Below are positions 7,778-15,121 of a stretch of DNA of 16,829 bases, piece after piece. The DNA is taken from NCBI GenBank assembly GCA_946482385.1, contig CAMLRI010000005.1:1-16829 (forward strand), read 5' to 3'. The notes below the pieces were generated by a model. The model was not told the DNA's origin and did not search any database. It saw only the letters and a program-made list of their open reading frames with translations. Numbering within the stretch: the stretch's first letter is position 1; each line of letters begins with the position of its first letter. The position numbers were made by a program, and so were the translations under genes. This stretch comes from an uncultured Cellvibrio sp. Its GTDB lineage: Bacteria > Pseudomonadota > Gammaproteobacteria > Pseudomonadales > Cellvibrionaceae.

Positions 7778-8407
7778 ATGAAAATCACCCCTTATCAACC
7801 CCTGCTATTGCTGGCGGCGCTGATGGCTGCCCCCGCCCTGGTAGCCGAACCGCACCACAGCCGCGAACAAAACCCTGTGTATACCGGCTGGAGCTGGTCC
7901 GGGCATGTGGATCACATCAACCTGGTGAAAGAAGAGGCGGCGCGGGAGGGGGTGGAAGATACCGCCTTTGCCCTGGGCGGTGCCGCTGAATACTACGCCA
8001 GCAACACGGCCAATACCCTGTCCCTGGGGCTGAATGTGCTCTTCTACCACGATAATGAAGCCTTCGCCCAATACGTGGAGGACTACTGGGGCGATGAGGG
8101 GTATGAGGAATCTGACGCCAATGCCCTGATGCTGTTCGCCGAATACGGCCCCAAGTACCGTTTTGGCCTGCAGAAAAACAGCTTTTTCAGTGCCCGTTTG
8201 GGGGTGAGTGGCATTTTTGCCTCCGAGCGCAGCATCAGTAATTGCAGCAACTGCTATTCCGAAGACATAGATATAGACGGCGGCGTCTACGGCATCCTGG
8301 GCATAGGCCAAACCCTGGGGCGCATAGATATAGACCTGCAGTTCCAGCAGTATTTTGGCGGCGATTTGGATAATGCCCTGCGCTTGAAAATAGGCGGTAC
8401 TTTTTAA
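7778..8407 (+). CDS. Predicted outer-membrane beta-barrel protein of unknown function
   Basis: A 209-residue exported protein. The ATG at 7778 is chosen because AAGGAA lies 7 bases before it and a signal peptide follows at once (Lys, then a Leu/Ala core to APALVAEP near residue 25). The mature part alternates polar and hydrophobic residues in short strands with Gly/Asp/Asn turns. It ends in LRLKIGGTF with a terminal Phe, the usual beta-signal of outer-membrane barrels read by the Bam complex. A CSNCYS pair of cysteines lies in a loop near residue 153, and two DID-containing strands use the same 13-base DNA word (CATAGATATAGAC). I do not recognise a specific family. It faces away from the his operon and stands alone. 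Confidence 0.78.
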   Translation: MKITPYQPLLLLAALMAAPALVAEPHHSREQNPVYTGWSWSGHVDHINLVKEEAAREGVEDTAFALGGAAEYYASNTANTLSLGLNVLFYHDNEAFAQYVEDYWGDEGYEESDANALMLFAEYGPKYRFGLQKNSFFSARLGVSGIFASERSISNCSNCYSEDIDIDGGVYGILGIGQTLGRIDIDLQFQQYFGGDLDNALRLKIGGTF

Positions 8408-8427
8408 TAAGCCGGTTAATAAGCCGG
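8404..8427 (+). repeat. 12-bp perfect tandem duplication over a stop codon, with further low-complexity spacer
   Basis: TTAATAAGCCGG occurs twice back to back (8404-8415, 8416-8427); the first copy holds the TAA stop of the barrel gene. CTGGATAGTTAG and CTGGCTAATAA variants follow to about 8455. AGCCGG..CCGGCT can form a 6-bp stem, but no T-run follows. The rest of the 194-base spacer (8408-8601) shows no gene. Confidence 0.8.
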
Positions 8428-8601
8428 CTGGATAGTTAGCTGGCTAATAACTGGCTGGTGCAGGGGCGGGCTGGGCGGATTCGGTGATTGCGCGGTTTTT
8501 TATAAAAACACGGTATTAAGACTTACTTGCAATTGCAGGGCTATGGATTAGGGTTAAAACGTGATTTGGCAGCTGTTACCTCCCTCAGGTAGGCCTAGGT
8601 G

Positions 8602-9306
8602 ATGAGACACTTTTACCCCGCGAGACCCACATTGAACCCCGACCTCAGCCCGCTAAGGTTGCTGATCCAGCAAGCCCAGGAGCAGGATTTGGCCTCTGGC
8701 CAACTGCACGACTTTCTGGAACAGCGCCACCCGCAGTTGCATGCCGCCATCAAGTTGCCGGCGGAGCAGGCGGCGGCGCGCCTGGCGGATTTTGTGCTGC
8801 GCTATATCCGCCATGTGCCGGATTTTTTGGAGGCCATGACCCTGCTGTGCAAAGAGGCGGGGATTTATAGCGAAGTGGCGCCGGTGTTGAATATCGCCAA
8901 AGACTACTTCCTTTCGCCCCCCAGCCTGGTGTGCGAGCACAGCCAGTTGCAGGCCTTGTTGGATGAAGCCTATTTGGCGCACCGCCTGCTGGAGGAAGTT
9001 AACGACCGCTTTATGGCCCAGAGCGGCGTGCCCCTGGCGCCCATGGATATGACCCTGGCCAATATCATCGCCCATGAATTGATTGGTGAGCCCTTTGCCA
9101 ATGAGCTGGACCAGGCAGTGCTTTTTTCCGCCGAGCTACTGCTCAACGAACATCGCCTGGAAGGCGAAAACCTGCGCCGCTATGCCATAGTGCACCAGCA
9201 CCGCGGCTGGGAGTACGAGCTAAAACGCTGGCCCTGCCTGGTAGAGGACCTGGCCATAGGGGTGGACTTTAACCCCCGCTTTCAGCCGCCGGTCACCCAC
9301 CACTAA
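8602..9306 (+). CDS. Hypothetical protein, mostly helical, cytoplasmic (234 residues)
   Basis: A soluble protein with no signal peptide or membrane span, and predicted by composition to be mainly alpha-helical. The start is ATG 8602, or the adjoining GTG at 8599; CAGGTAGG about 8 bases ahead serves either. Two regions stand out. Residues 121-136 (DEAYLAHRLLEEVND) and 153-170 (ANIIAHELIGEPFANELD) are amphipathic and rich in His and Glu (E122, H127, E131, E132; H158, E159, E163, E168), which could bind metal, though this is only inference. The C-terminus is aromatic and basic (RGWEYELKRWP). I have the impression of a conserved pseudomonad hypothetical but cannot name the family. Confidence 0.8.
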   Translation: MRHFYPARPTLNPDLSPLRLLIQQAQEQDLASGQLHDFLEQRHPQLHAAIKLPAEQAAARLADFVLRYIRHVPDFLEAMTLLCKEAGIYSEVAPVLNIAKDYFLSPPSLVCEHSQLQALLDEAYLAHRLLEEVNDRFMAQSGVPLAPMDMTLANIIAHELIGEPFANELDQAVLFSAELLLNEHRLEGENLRRYAIVHQHRGWEYELKRWPCLVEDLAIGVDFNPRFQPPVTHH

Positions 9307-9328
9307 TCCTGCTACTGCCTTTGTGTAA

Positions 9329-10639
9329 CTAGCCTTCCTTTTGGGCTTCTGGTTCATCCTCGGCGTTAAGCCGCGGGTTGTTATAGATACCCTCGTCCAA
9401 TAGGCCTTCGCTTTTGGCCACTATCACCGACACATTGGCGTCGCCGGTAATGTTGACGGCGGTGCGCACCATATCCAAAAAGCGGTCCACGCCGATAATC
9501 AGCGCTATGCCCTCCACCGGCAGCCCTACCGATTGCAACACCATGGCCAGGGTTACCAGGCCCACCGCCGGCACCCCGGCAGTGCCCACCGAGGCCAGGG
9601 TGGCGGTGAGAATCACCATTAAAAACCCGGTGGCACCCAACTCCAGGCCATAGGCCTGGGCGATAAACACTGTGGCTACCCCCTGCATAATGGCGGTGCC
9701 GTCCATATTGATGGTGGCGCCCAGGGGGATACTGAAACTGGCAACCTTGTTGTTGACCCCCAAATCCTGCTCGCAGGTGCGCAGGTTGATCGGCAGGGTG
9801 GCATTGCTGGATGAGGTACTAAAGCCAAATACCATCACCTTCCACATCTTTTTAAAGAAGATCACCGGGCTAAGGCCGGTCAGCAGCTTCAGCAGCAGCC
9901 CGTATACCCCCAGGCCGTGCAGCAGCAGCACAAACAGCACGGTAAAAAAGTACTTGGCCAGGTCGGCGATGGCGCCAAAACCGAGGCTGGCGAACAGCTT
10001 GGCCAGCAGGCAAAACACGCCATAGGGCGCCAGGTGCATAAGCATCATCATCATTTTGATGATCACCTCGTTGAGGTGCTCAAAAAAGGTGCGCATGCTG
10101 GTGCTTATCTCGCCGCCGGTGTGGGCGATGGCCAGACCCAGCAACAGGGAAAACACAATCACCTGCAGCATATTGCCCTCGGCCATGGCGCTGACCGGGT
10201 TGCTGGGGAAGATGCCAATCAGCGTCTCTTTAATAGAGGGTGCGGGGGGCGCGCTGTAGTTGGCTGCCAGCGCCAGGTCGACCCCCGCGCCCGGCTGTAT
10301 CCACATGGCCACCAGCATGGCAATGGCAATGGCCAGGGCGGTAGTCAGGGTGTAGAGCACCAGGGTTTTGCCGGCCATAACCCCCATACGGCTGTGGCCG
10401 CCCAGGGCGGCGGCGCCGCACACCAGGGAGACAAACACCATGGGCACCACCAGCAGCTTGAGCGAGGCGATAAAAATCTGGCCAATGGCATCCAGCAGGC
10501 CGTTGATGACAAATACCTGCAACCAGGTGGCGCCAGTGCCGGCGGTTTGCCCAGGTTCCACCGCCAGCAAATGGTTGAAGATCACCCCTGTAACAACCCC
10601 CAGGATCATGGCGAGCAGGATGCGATTGGTTAGCGACAT
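9329..10639 (-). CDS. Dicarboxylate/amino acid:cation symporter (DAACS/SLC1-type)
   Basis: A 436-residue inner-membrane carrier of the GltP/DctA/SLC1 family that takes up acidic amino acids or C4-dicarboxylates with Na+ or H+. It carries the serine-rich hairpin SSSNATLP (276-283), the NMDGT cation motif (311-315), the second hairpin with GVPAVG (355-360), and the TM8 stretch DRFLDMVRTAVNITGD with substrate-contacting Asp and Arg. That arginine fits an acidic substrate; which one cannot be read from sequence. The start is ATG 10639 because GGAG lies 5 bases ahead; an in-frame TTG at 10654 is weaker. It lies downstream of hup on the same strand, with a probable terminator between. Confidence 0.93.
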   Translation of the reverse strand: MSLTNRILLAMILGVVTGVIFNHLLAVEPGQTAGTGATWLQVFVINGLLDAIGQIFIASLKLLVVPMVFVSLVCGAAALGGHSRMGVMAGKTLVLYTLTTALAIAIAMLVAMWIQPGAGVDLALAANYSAPPAPSIKETLIGIFPSNPVSAMAEGNMLQVIVFSLLLGLAIAHTGGEISTSMRTFFEHLNEVIIKMMMMLMHLAPYGVFCLLAKLFASLGFGAIADLAKYFFTVLFVLLLHGLGVYGLLLKLLTGLSPVIFFKKMWKVMVFGFSTSSSNATLPINLRTCEQDLGVNNKVASFSIPLGATINMDGTAIMQGVATVFIAQAYGLELGATGFLMVILTATLASVGTAGVPAVGLVTLAMVLQSVGLPVEGIALIIGVDRFLDMVRTAVNITGDANVSVIVAKSEGLLDEGIYNNPRLNAEDEPEAQKEG

Positions 10640-10668
10640 AGGAACTCCGGGCAACAGGGGTGGTATAG

Positions 10669-10696
10669 CAAAAGCCCCGGTGGTGGCCGGGGCTTT
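10669..10696 (-). terminator. Probable terminator of hup
   Basis: On the minus strand a perfect 10-bp stem (AAAGCCCCGG with CCGGGGCTTT, 10696-10687 and 10680-10671) has a 6-base loop and ends in TTTT. It lies 24 bases after the hup stop codon. The short T-run may allow some read-through into the symporter gene. Confidence 0.75.
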
Positions 10697-10720
10697 GGTG
10701 GTAATCAGCGGTGCTTGGGG

Positions 10721-10996
10721 TTAGTTGTTAACCGCGTCTTTCAGGGCTTTACCAGGCTTAAAACTGACGTTTTTGCTGGCGGCTATCTGGATGGTCGCCC
10801 CGGTTTGCGGGTTGCGGCCAGTGCGGGCGGCGCGCTCGCTCACCACAAAAGAGCCAAAACCCAGCAGCGATACGCTCTCGCCGCGCGCCAGGGCATTGGT
10901 GATTTGTTCAACAAAAGCCGATACAGCCAAGTCAGCTTTGTGGGCGCTCAGCTCCAGTTTATTGGCAACGGCTACAACTATATCTGTTTTATGCAT
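10721..10996 (-). CDS. hup: Nucleoid-associated DNA-binding protein HU
   Basis: A 91-residue histone-like protein that bends and compacts DNA. It has the typical order: helical dimer part (MHKTDIVVAVANKLELS...), GFGSF turn (46-50), DNA-binding arm with RTGRNPQTG (58-66), and the C-terminal KPGKALKDAVN. ATG 10996 is chosen because AAGGAG lies 7 bases ahead and the protein then begins exactly like other HUs; the frame also extends upstream without such support. HU and IHF helpers are relevant to site-specific recombination in general, but no special link to the integron 5 kb away is implied. Confidence 0.95.
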   Translation of the reverse strand: MHKTDIVVAVANKLELSAHKADLAVSAFVEQITNALARGESVSLLGFGSFVVSERAARTGRNPQTGATIQIAASKNVSFKPGKALKDAVNN

Positions 10997-11124
10997 GGCT
11001 AACTCCTTACAGTCTGTGGTCGCAAAAAAGCGCGAGTTTAACGCCTGCAGCTGGATTCGTCGCCCCATAAATCACCGCCACAGGGCAAAACCCCGGGGGC
11101 AAGCTGCTACACTCTGCGCCCGTT

Positions 11125-11158
11125 AGTCCGCCTTTTCCAAAAGTCCGCCTTTTTCAGT
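11125..11158 (+). repeat. 17-bp tandem repeat just before ubiC
   Basis: AGTCCGCCTTTT occurs at 11125-11136 and again at 11142-11153, a period of 17 with about 14-15 of 17 bases conserved. It lies in the 177-base spacer between the divergent hup and ubiC starts and could be a paired regulatory site or slippage product. Confidence 0.75.
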
Positions 11159-11173
11159 TTGGGAGAATGGTTT

Positions 11174-11779
11174 TTGTCCGCTGGTGTTGTCCCCCCATCC
11201 CCGCCTGTTGTTAGCGCCGGCTGCCGCTGGCGCCCCCTGTCGCACTGGCCGCGCCAGCGGCGGCCGGCGCCGCTGCTCTGCCAGTGGCTGCAGGATAGGG
11301 GCTCGCTCACCGCGCGCCTGGTGGCCCTGAGTCGCGGCGAGTTCCGGGTGCGGGTGTTGCGCCAGCAGCACCGCCTGCCCAGCCTGGACGAGCAACTGGC
11401 GCTGGGGTTAAAACGCCCCGGCCTGGCGCTGGTGCGCGAGGTGATACTGGAAGGCGCTGGCCAACCCTGGGTGTTTGCCCGCAGTGTACTGCCCCTAAGT
11501 AGCCTCACTGGCCAGTTGCGCCAGTTGCGCCGCCAGGGCAGCCGCCCCCTGGGCGCCTTTTTATTCAGCCAGCCGCGCCTGGTGCGCAGCCCCATCCAGG
11601 TGGTGCGCCTGGGCGCTGGCCAGGTTTATGTACCGGCGGCTTGTTTGCCCGCAACCTCTGGCCAGCCACCACTGTGGGGTCGGCGCTCGGTGTTTTGGTT
11701 GCAGGGCAAACCGCTGCTGGTGAGCGAAGTCTTCCTGCCCGCCCTGGTGCAGCGGTTGTTGCATCAGGGTGGTTATTGA
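11174..11779 (+). CDS. ubiC: Chorismate--pyruvate lyase UbiC
   Basis: This enzyme converts chorismate to 4-hydroxybenzoate and pyruvate, the first committed step of ubiquinone synthesis. Family marks are [12 protein letters not shown] near the N-terminus, LVREVIL with the chorismate-contacting Arg (R88), PLGAFLF, and [24 protein letters not shown] with the conserved Glu (E185). No ATG is in frame; TTG 11174 is preferred because GGGAG lies 8 bases ahead, with TTG 11159 as an alternative. At about 201 residues it is longer than the ~165-residue E. coli protein, from an N-terminal extra ~15 residues and an insertion near residues 145-165. The stop lies 25 bases before the ubiA start, so the two form an operon. 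Confidence 0.93.
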   Translation: MSAGVVPPSPPVVSAGCRWRPLSHWPRQRRPAPLLCQWLQDRGSLTARLVALSRGEFRVRVLRQQHRLPSLDEQLALGLKRPGLALVREVILEGAGQPWVFARSVLPLSSLTGQLRQLRRQGSRPLGAFLFSQPRLVRSPIQVVRLGAGQVYVPAACLPATSGQPPLWGRRSVFWLQGKPLLVSEVFLPALVQRLLHQGGY

Positions 11780-11804
11780 ATATCAGATCAAGGACATAAC
11801 TTTT

Positions 11805-12926
11805 ATGGCCGTGCAAGACAAACCCCAGGCCGATCAGGCCGATGTCACAAAGGCTGCCAATAAGCCGGCAAAATCGGCAAAAACAGCAAAAAAACCGGCA
11901 ACTGCCAAAACTGCCACGCCCGCCAAGCCTGTCAAGGTTGCCAATACCAAGCCAGCTAAGACGGCTGCCGCTAAACAAAGCCAAGACGCGGGTGTTCAAC
12001 GCAAGGCGAGCCCCAGTGCCAAAGCCCGGCCCGGCAAACCCGCCCGCGCACCTAAGCGCAACTGGGGCGACAAACTGCGCGCCTACGGCCAATTGATGCG
12101 TCTGGATAAACCCATCGGCATATTGCTGCTGCTCTGGCCCACCTGGTGGAGCCTATGGCTGGCCGCCAAGGGCGTACCTAGCCTGAAAAACCTGCTGATT
12201 TTCACCCTGGGGGTGGTGCTGATGCGCTCCGCCGGCTGCGTGATTAACGACTTTGCCGACCGCAAGATCGACGGCCGGGTCGAACGCACCCGCCACCGCC
12301 CCTTGGCGACTGGTGCTGTCTCCAGCCGCGAGGCTATAGCCCTGTTTATCGGCCTGTGCCTGCTCGCCTTTGGCCTGGTGCTCAACACCAACCTGCTCAC
12401 CATCCAGCTATCGCTGGGCGGCTTGCTGCTGGCCTTTTGCTACCCCTTTATGAAGCGCCACACCCACCTGCCGCAAGTGGTGCTGGGCGCCGCCTTTGCC
12501 TGGGGTATCCCCATGGCCTACGCCGCCGAAACCGGCAGCATCCCCAGCCAGGTGTGGCTGGTGTATGTGGCGGTAGTGATCTGGACTTTGGTGTACGACA
12601 CCTTCTACGCCATGGTCGACCGCGACGACGACCTCAAAATCGGGGTCAAATCCACCGCCATCCTGTTTGGCGAGCAGGATCGCTTTATCACCGGCGCGCT
12701 CCAGCTGATCACCCTTTATACCCTGGCGATGGTGGGTTCCCGCTTTGAACTGGGCGCTTACTACTACACTGGCCTGGCCGCCGCCGCCGGCCTGTTTGCC
12801 TACCAGCAGTGGCTGATCCGCTATCGCGCGCGCAGCGAATGCTTTAAGGCGTTTCTCAACAACAACTGGGTGGGCTTGGTAATTTTTGCCGGTATAGCGG
12901 CCCACTACGCCTTGGCTAAGCCGTGA
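11805..12926 (+). CDS. ubiA: 4-hydroxybenzoate octaprenyltransferase UbiA with long basic N-terminal extension
   Basis: A membrane prenyltransferase that attaches the polyprenyl tail to 4-hydroxybenzoate supplied by UbiC. The core (about 86-373) has several hydrophobic membrane helices and both Asp-rich Mg-diphosphate motifs: NDFADRKID (148-156) and [13 protein letters not shown] (264-276). Normal UbiA proteins are about 290 residues and begin near the [18 protein letters not shown] segment. Here 85 residues rich in Lys, Ala, Pro and Thr precede it, with no aromatic residues. The start at ATG 11805 follows AAGGA by 10 bases; a GTG at 11769 in frame overlaps ubiC. The low-complexity extension is in frame without stops and lacks any membrane helix, so it should lie in the cytoplasm. 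Confidence 0.93.
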   Translation: MAVQDKPQADQADVTKAANKPAKSAKTAKKPATAKTATPAKPVKVANTKPAKTAAAKQSQDAGVQRKASPSAKARPGKPARAPKRNWGDKLRAYGQLMRLDKPIGILLLLWPTWWSLWLAAKGVPSLKNLLIFTLGVVLMRSAGCVINDFADRKIDGRVERTRHRPLATGAVSSREAIALFIGLCLLAFGLVLNTNLLTIQLSLGGLLLAFCYPFMKRHTHLPQVVLGAAFAWGIPMAYAAETGSIPSQVWLVYVAVVIWTLVYDTFYAMVDRDDDLKIGVKSTAILFGEQDRFITGALQLITLYTLAMVGSRFELGAYYYTGLAAAAGLFAYQQWLIRYRARSECFKAFLNNNWVGLVIFAGIAAHYALAKP

Positions 12927-12949
12927 AAAAACATGACAGCCTTGTGACC

Positions 12950-12967
12950 CTGTCATAATTCCGTAAC
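12950..12967 (+). promoter_or_regulatory. Pho-box-like site upstream of phoB
   Basis: CTGTCAT (12950-12956) matches the PhoB half-site exactly. Four A/T bases and a weaker half-site, CCGTAAC (12961-12967), follow at the proper 11-base period. A -10-like TATTAA (12976-12981) lies about 10 bases on, as in PhoB-activated promoters that lack a -35. This suggests autoregulation of phoB, well known in other bacteria. ATGACAG at 12933-12939 makes a perfect 7-bp inverted repeat with the first half-site. Confidence 0.6.
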
Positions 12968-12994
12968 ACTGTGTTTATTAAATAGGCGTCAACC

Positions 12995-13018
12995 AGCGAT
13001 AACGGTGGCGTTATCGCT
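12995..13018 (+). repeat. Stem-loop in the phoB leader
   Basis: AGCGATAAC (12995-13003) and GTTATCGCT (13010-13018) form a perfect 9-bp inverted repeat with a 6-base loop. There is no T-run, so it is not a standard terminator; it may be an mRNA structure or a protein-binding site. Confidence 0.65.
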
Positions 13019-13063
13019 ATGTCATTGGCCGGCTATTGGTAACTAGCGGGTAGTACGGGCAAA

Positions 13064-13095
13064 TTTTTCACAGGCGATGTTTTTCACGGGCGATG
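13064..13095 (+). repeat. 16-bp tandem repeat immediately before phoB
   Basis: TTTTTCACAGGCGATG (13064-13079) and TTTTTCACGGGCGATG (13080-13095) are adjacent and differ at one base. They end 4 bases before the phoB ATG and replace any clear Shine-Dalgarno. Each copy ends in an ATG; the one at 13077 opens an 8-codon frame whose TGA (13101-13103) overlaps the phoB start as ATGA. Confidence 0.85.
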
Positions 13096-13099
13096 TTTT

Positions 13100-13798
13100 A
13101 TGACTGGACGCAAAATCCTAATTGTTGACGACGAATCTGCCATTCGCGACATGCTCCGCGTCGCACTGGAAATGGCCGACTACCAGTGTATCGAAGCCAG
13201 TAATGCCCAGGATGCCCACAGCCTGATCATCGACGAAAAACCCGATTTAATCCTGCTCGACTGGATGATGCCTGGCACCAGCGGCATTGAACTGGCGCGC
13301 CGCCTCAAGCGCGACGAAGTTACCGCCAACCTGCCCATCATCATGCTCACTGCCAAAGGCGAGGAAGACAACAAAATCCAGGGCCTGGAAGTGGGCGCCG
13401 ACGATTACATCACCAAACCTTTTTCGCCGCGGGAACTGGTGGCGCGCCTCAAAGCTGTGCTGCGCCGCGCCGACCCGCACATCACCTCCGCGCCTATTGT
13501 TGTGCAAGGCCTCTGCCTCGATCCCGCCAGCCACCGAGTTACCATTAACGACCAATCCGTCGACATGGGCCCCACCGAATATCGCCTGTTGGAATTTTTT
13601 CTCACCCACCAGGAAAGAGCCTATACTCGCAGCCAACTGCTGGATCACGTTTGGGGCGGCAATGTGTATGTGGAAGAGCGCACGGTCGATGTGCATATTC
13701 GCCGCCTGCGCAAAGCCCTCGCCATCGACGGCCACGAAGATCTGGTGCAAACCGTGCGCGGCACCGGCTATCGTTTTTCCACCAAAGTGGAAGCCTGA
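13100..13798 (+). CDS. phoB: Phosphate regulon response regulator PhoB
   Basis: A 232-residue OmpR/PhoB-class response regulator that activates phosphate-starvation genes. The receiver domain (1-120) has the acidic pair D10/D11, phosphoacceptor D54 (LLDWMMPG), T84 and K106 (ITKPFSP). The C-terminal winged-helix DNA-binding domain (about 130-228) contains MGPTEYRLLEFF, VWGGNVYVEERTVDVHIRRLRKAL and the final VRGTGYRFS. The start fits the family length exactly. It has no standard ribosome binding site; the leader instead carries a tandem repeat and an overlapping short frame. phoR follows after 36 bases. Confidence 0.97.
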   Translation: MTGRKILIVDDESAIRDMLRVALEMADYQCIEASNAQDAHSLIIDEKPDLILLDWMMPGTSGIELARRLKRDEVTANLPIIMLTAKGEEDNKIQGLEVGADDYITKPFSPRELVARLKAVLRRADPHITSAPIVVQGLCLDPASHRVTINDQSVDMGPTEYRLLEFFLTHQERAYTRSQLLDHVWGGNVYVEERTVDVHIRRLRKALAIDGHEDLVQTVRGTGYRFSTKVEA

Positions 13799-13834
13799 TA
13801 GCTGCGCCCTGCCCACTGCTAGAGGCTCCCTACC

Positions 13835-15118
13835 TTGTTAAAAGGTTTCTCTGCCGAACTGCGTCGTATCGGCCTGATTTTATTAATTGCACTGGTTGTC
13901 GGTATCGCCATAGAGCACATGGTTCTGGCGCTTTTGCTCGGCTGTGTGGTTTATCTCATCGGCCATTTTTTGCAAATGCACAAGCTGCAATCCTGGCTGG
14001 CGCGCGGTGAACAAGCACCGCCGGAAAGCGCTGGCCTGTGGGGCGAAGTGTTCGATAGCATCTACCAGTTGCAGCGCCATCAACAACTGGAAAAAGAGCA
14101 ACTGCAAGCCGTTATCAAACGCATCCAGGAAATCACCTCGGCATTAAAAGACGGCATCATCATTCTCGACTGGCGCGGCCACCTGGATTTTTGGAACCCC
14201 GCCGCCCACCGCATGCTCGCACTCAACACCAAAGACCAAGGCCAATCGGTCATCAACTTTATTCGCCACCCCAAATTTGTCAGCTACTTCGAAGAGGGCA
14301 ACTACAGCGAGCCGCTGGAATTGCCCTCGCCGCGCTTCGCCTCCAAACAACTGCAATTTCAAATCACCCCCTTTGGCAATAACGAGCGCTTGATAGTGGT
14401 GCGCGACATCACCCAACTGCATAACCTGGAAAAAATGCGCCAGGATTTCGTTGCCAACGTCTCCCACGAATTGCGCACCCCGCTTACGGTTATCAATGGC
14501 TATGTAGAAACCCTGGCCGACAACAACAGCACACCCAGCTGGGATAAACCCCTGCAACAAATGCTGCAACAGGCCAAGCGCATGTCGCTATTAATTAACG
14601 ACCTGTTGGTGCTCTCCAAATTGGAAACCACGGAGGCTGGCCACAATCACAAACCCATCAATATTGAACAGCTGTTGCACATCGTAAAAAGTGAAGCGGA
14701 AGTACTCTGCCGCGATAAAAACCAACAGCTCACCCTTATCTGTAACAACACTACCCGCCCGCTGTTGCTGCAAGGCAATGAAAAAGAACTGCACAGTGCT
14801 TTTTCCAACCTGGTGACTAACGCCATCAAATACACCCAGCCAGATGGCAAAATTTCCATACTGTTATGGCAAGACAAGCATTACTTCTACGTATCGGTTA
14901 GCGACAACGGCCCTGGCATAGAAGCCAAACACCTGCCGCGCCTCACCGAGCGTTTCTACCGCGTCGACGCCAGCCGCAACAGCGGCACCGGCGGCACCGG
15001 CCTCGGCCTTGCCATTGTTAAGCACGTGCTTATGCGCCACGATGCCGAATTAAAAATCACCAGCGAACCGGGCAAAGGCAGTGTGTTTATGTGTGTGTTT
15101 TCCTTGCCTCCAGCATAA
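13835..15118 (+). CDS. phoR: Phosphate regulon sensor histidine kinase PhoR
   Basis: A 427-residue inner-membrane kinase that phosphorylates PhoB when phosphate is scarce, acting with PstSCAB and PhoU, which are not in this window. It has two N-terminal hydrophobic helices (about 11-27 and 29-47), a linker, a PAS domain (about 98-195, with GHLDFWNPAA), the HisKA helix with phospho-acceptor H211 (NVSHELRTPL), and an ATPase domain with N-box (NLVTNAIKY, 325-333), DNGPGI (357-362) and GTGLGLAIV. No ATG exists near the start; TTG 13835 is used because AGAGG lies 9 bases ahead. The stop codon is only 3 bases from that of the convergent intI gene. Confidence 0.96.
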   Translation: MLKGFSAELRRIGLILLIALVVGIAIEHMVLALLLGCVVYLIGHFLQMHKLQSWLARGEQAPPESAGLWGEVFDSIYQLQRHQQLEKEQLQAVIKRIQEITSALKDGIIILDWRGHLDFWNPAAHRMLALNTKDQGQSVINFIRHPKFVSYFEEGNYSEPLELPSPRFASKQLQFQITPFGNNERLIVVRDITQLHNLEKMRQDFVANVSHELRTPLTVINGYVETLADNNSTPSWDKPLQQMLQQAKRMSLLINDLLVLSKLETTEAGHNHKPINIEQLLHIVKSEAEVLCRDKNQQLTLICNNTTRPLLLQGNEKELHSAFSNLVTNAIKYTQPDGKISILLWQDKHYFYVSVSDNGPGIEAKHLPRLTERFYRVDASRNSGTGGTGLGLAIVKHVLMRHDAELKITSEPGKGSVFMCVFSLPPA

Positions 15119-15121
15119 ATC

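Noticed and set aside
9917..10633. 238-codon plus-strand frame opposite the symporter gene
   Set aside because: Gln/His/Gly-rich mirror of a membrane-protein gene; no start signal and no recognisable domain.
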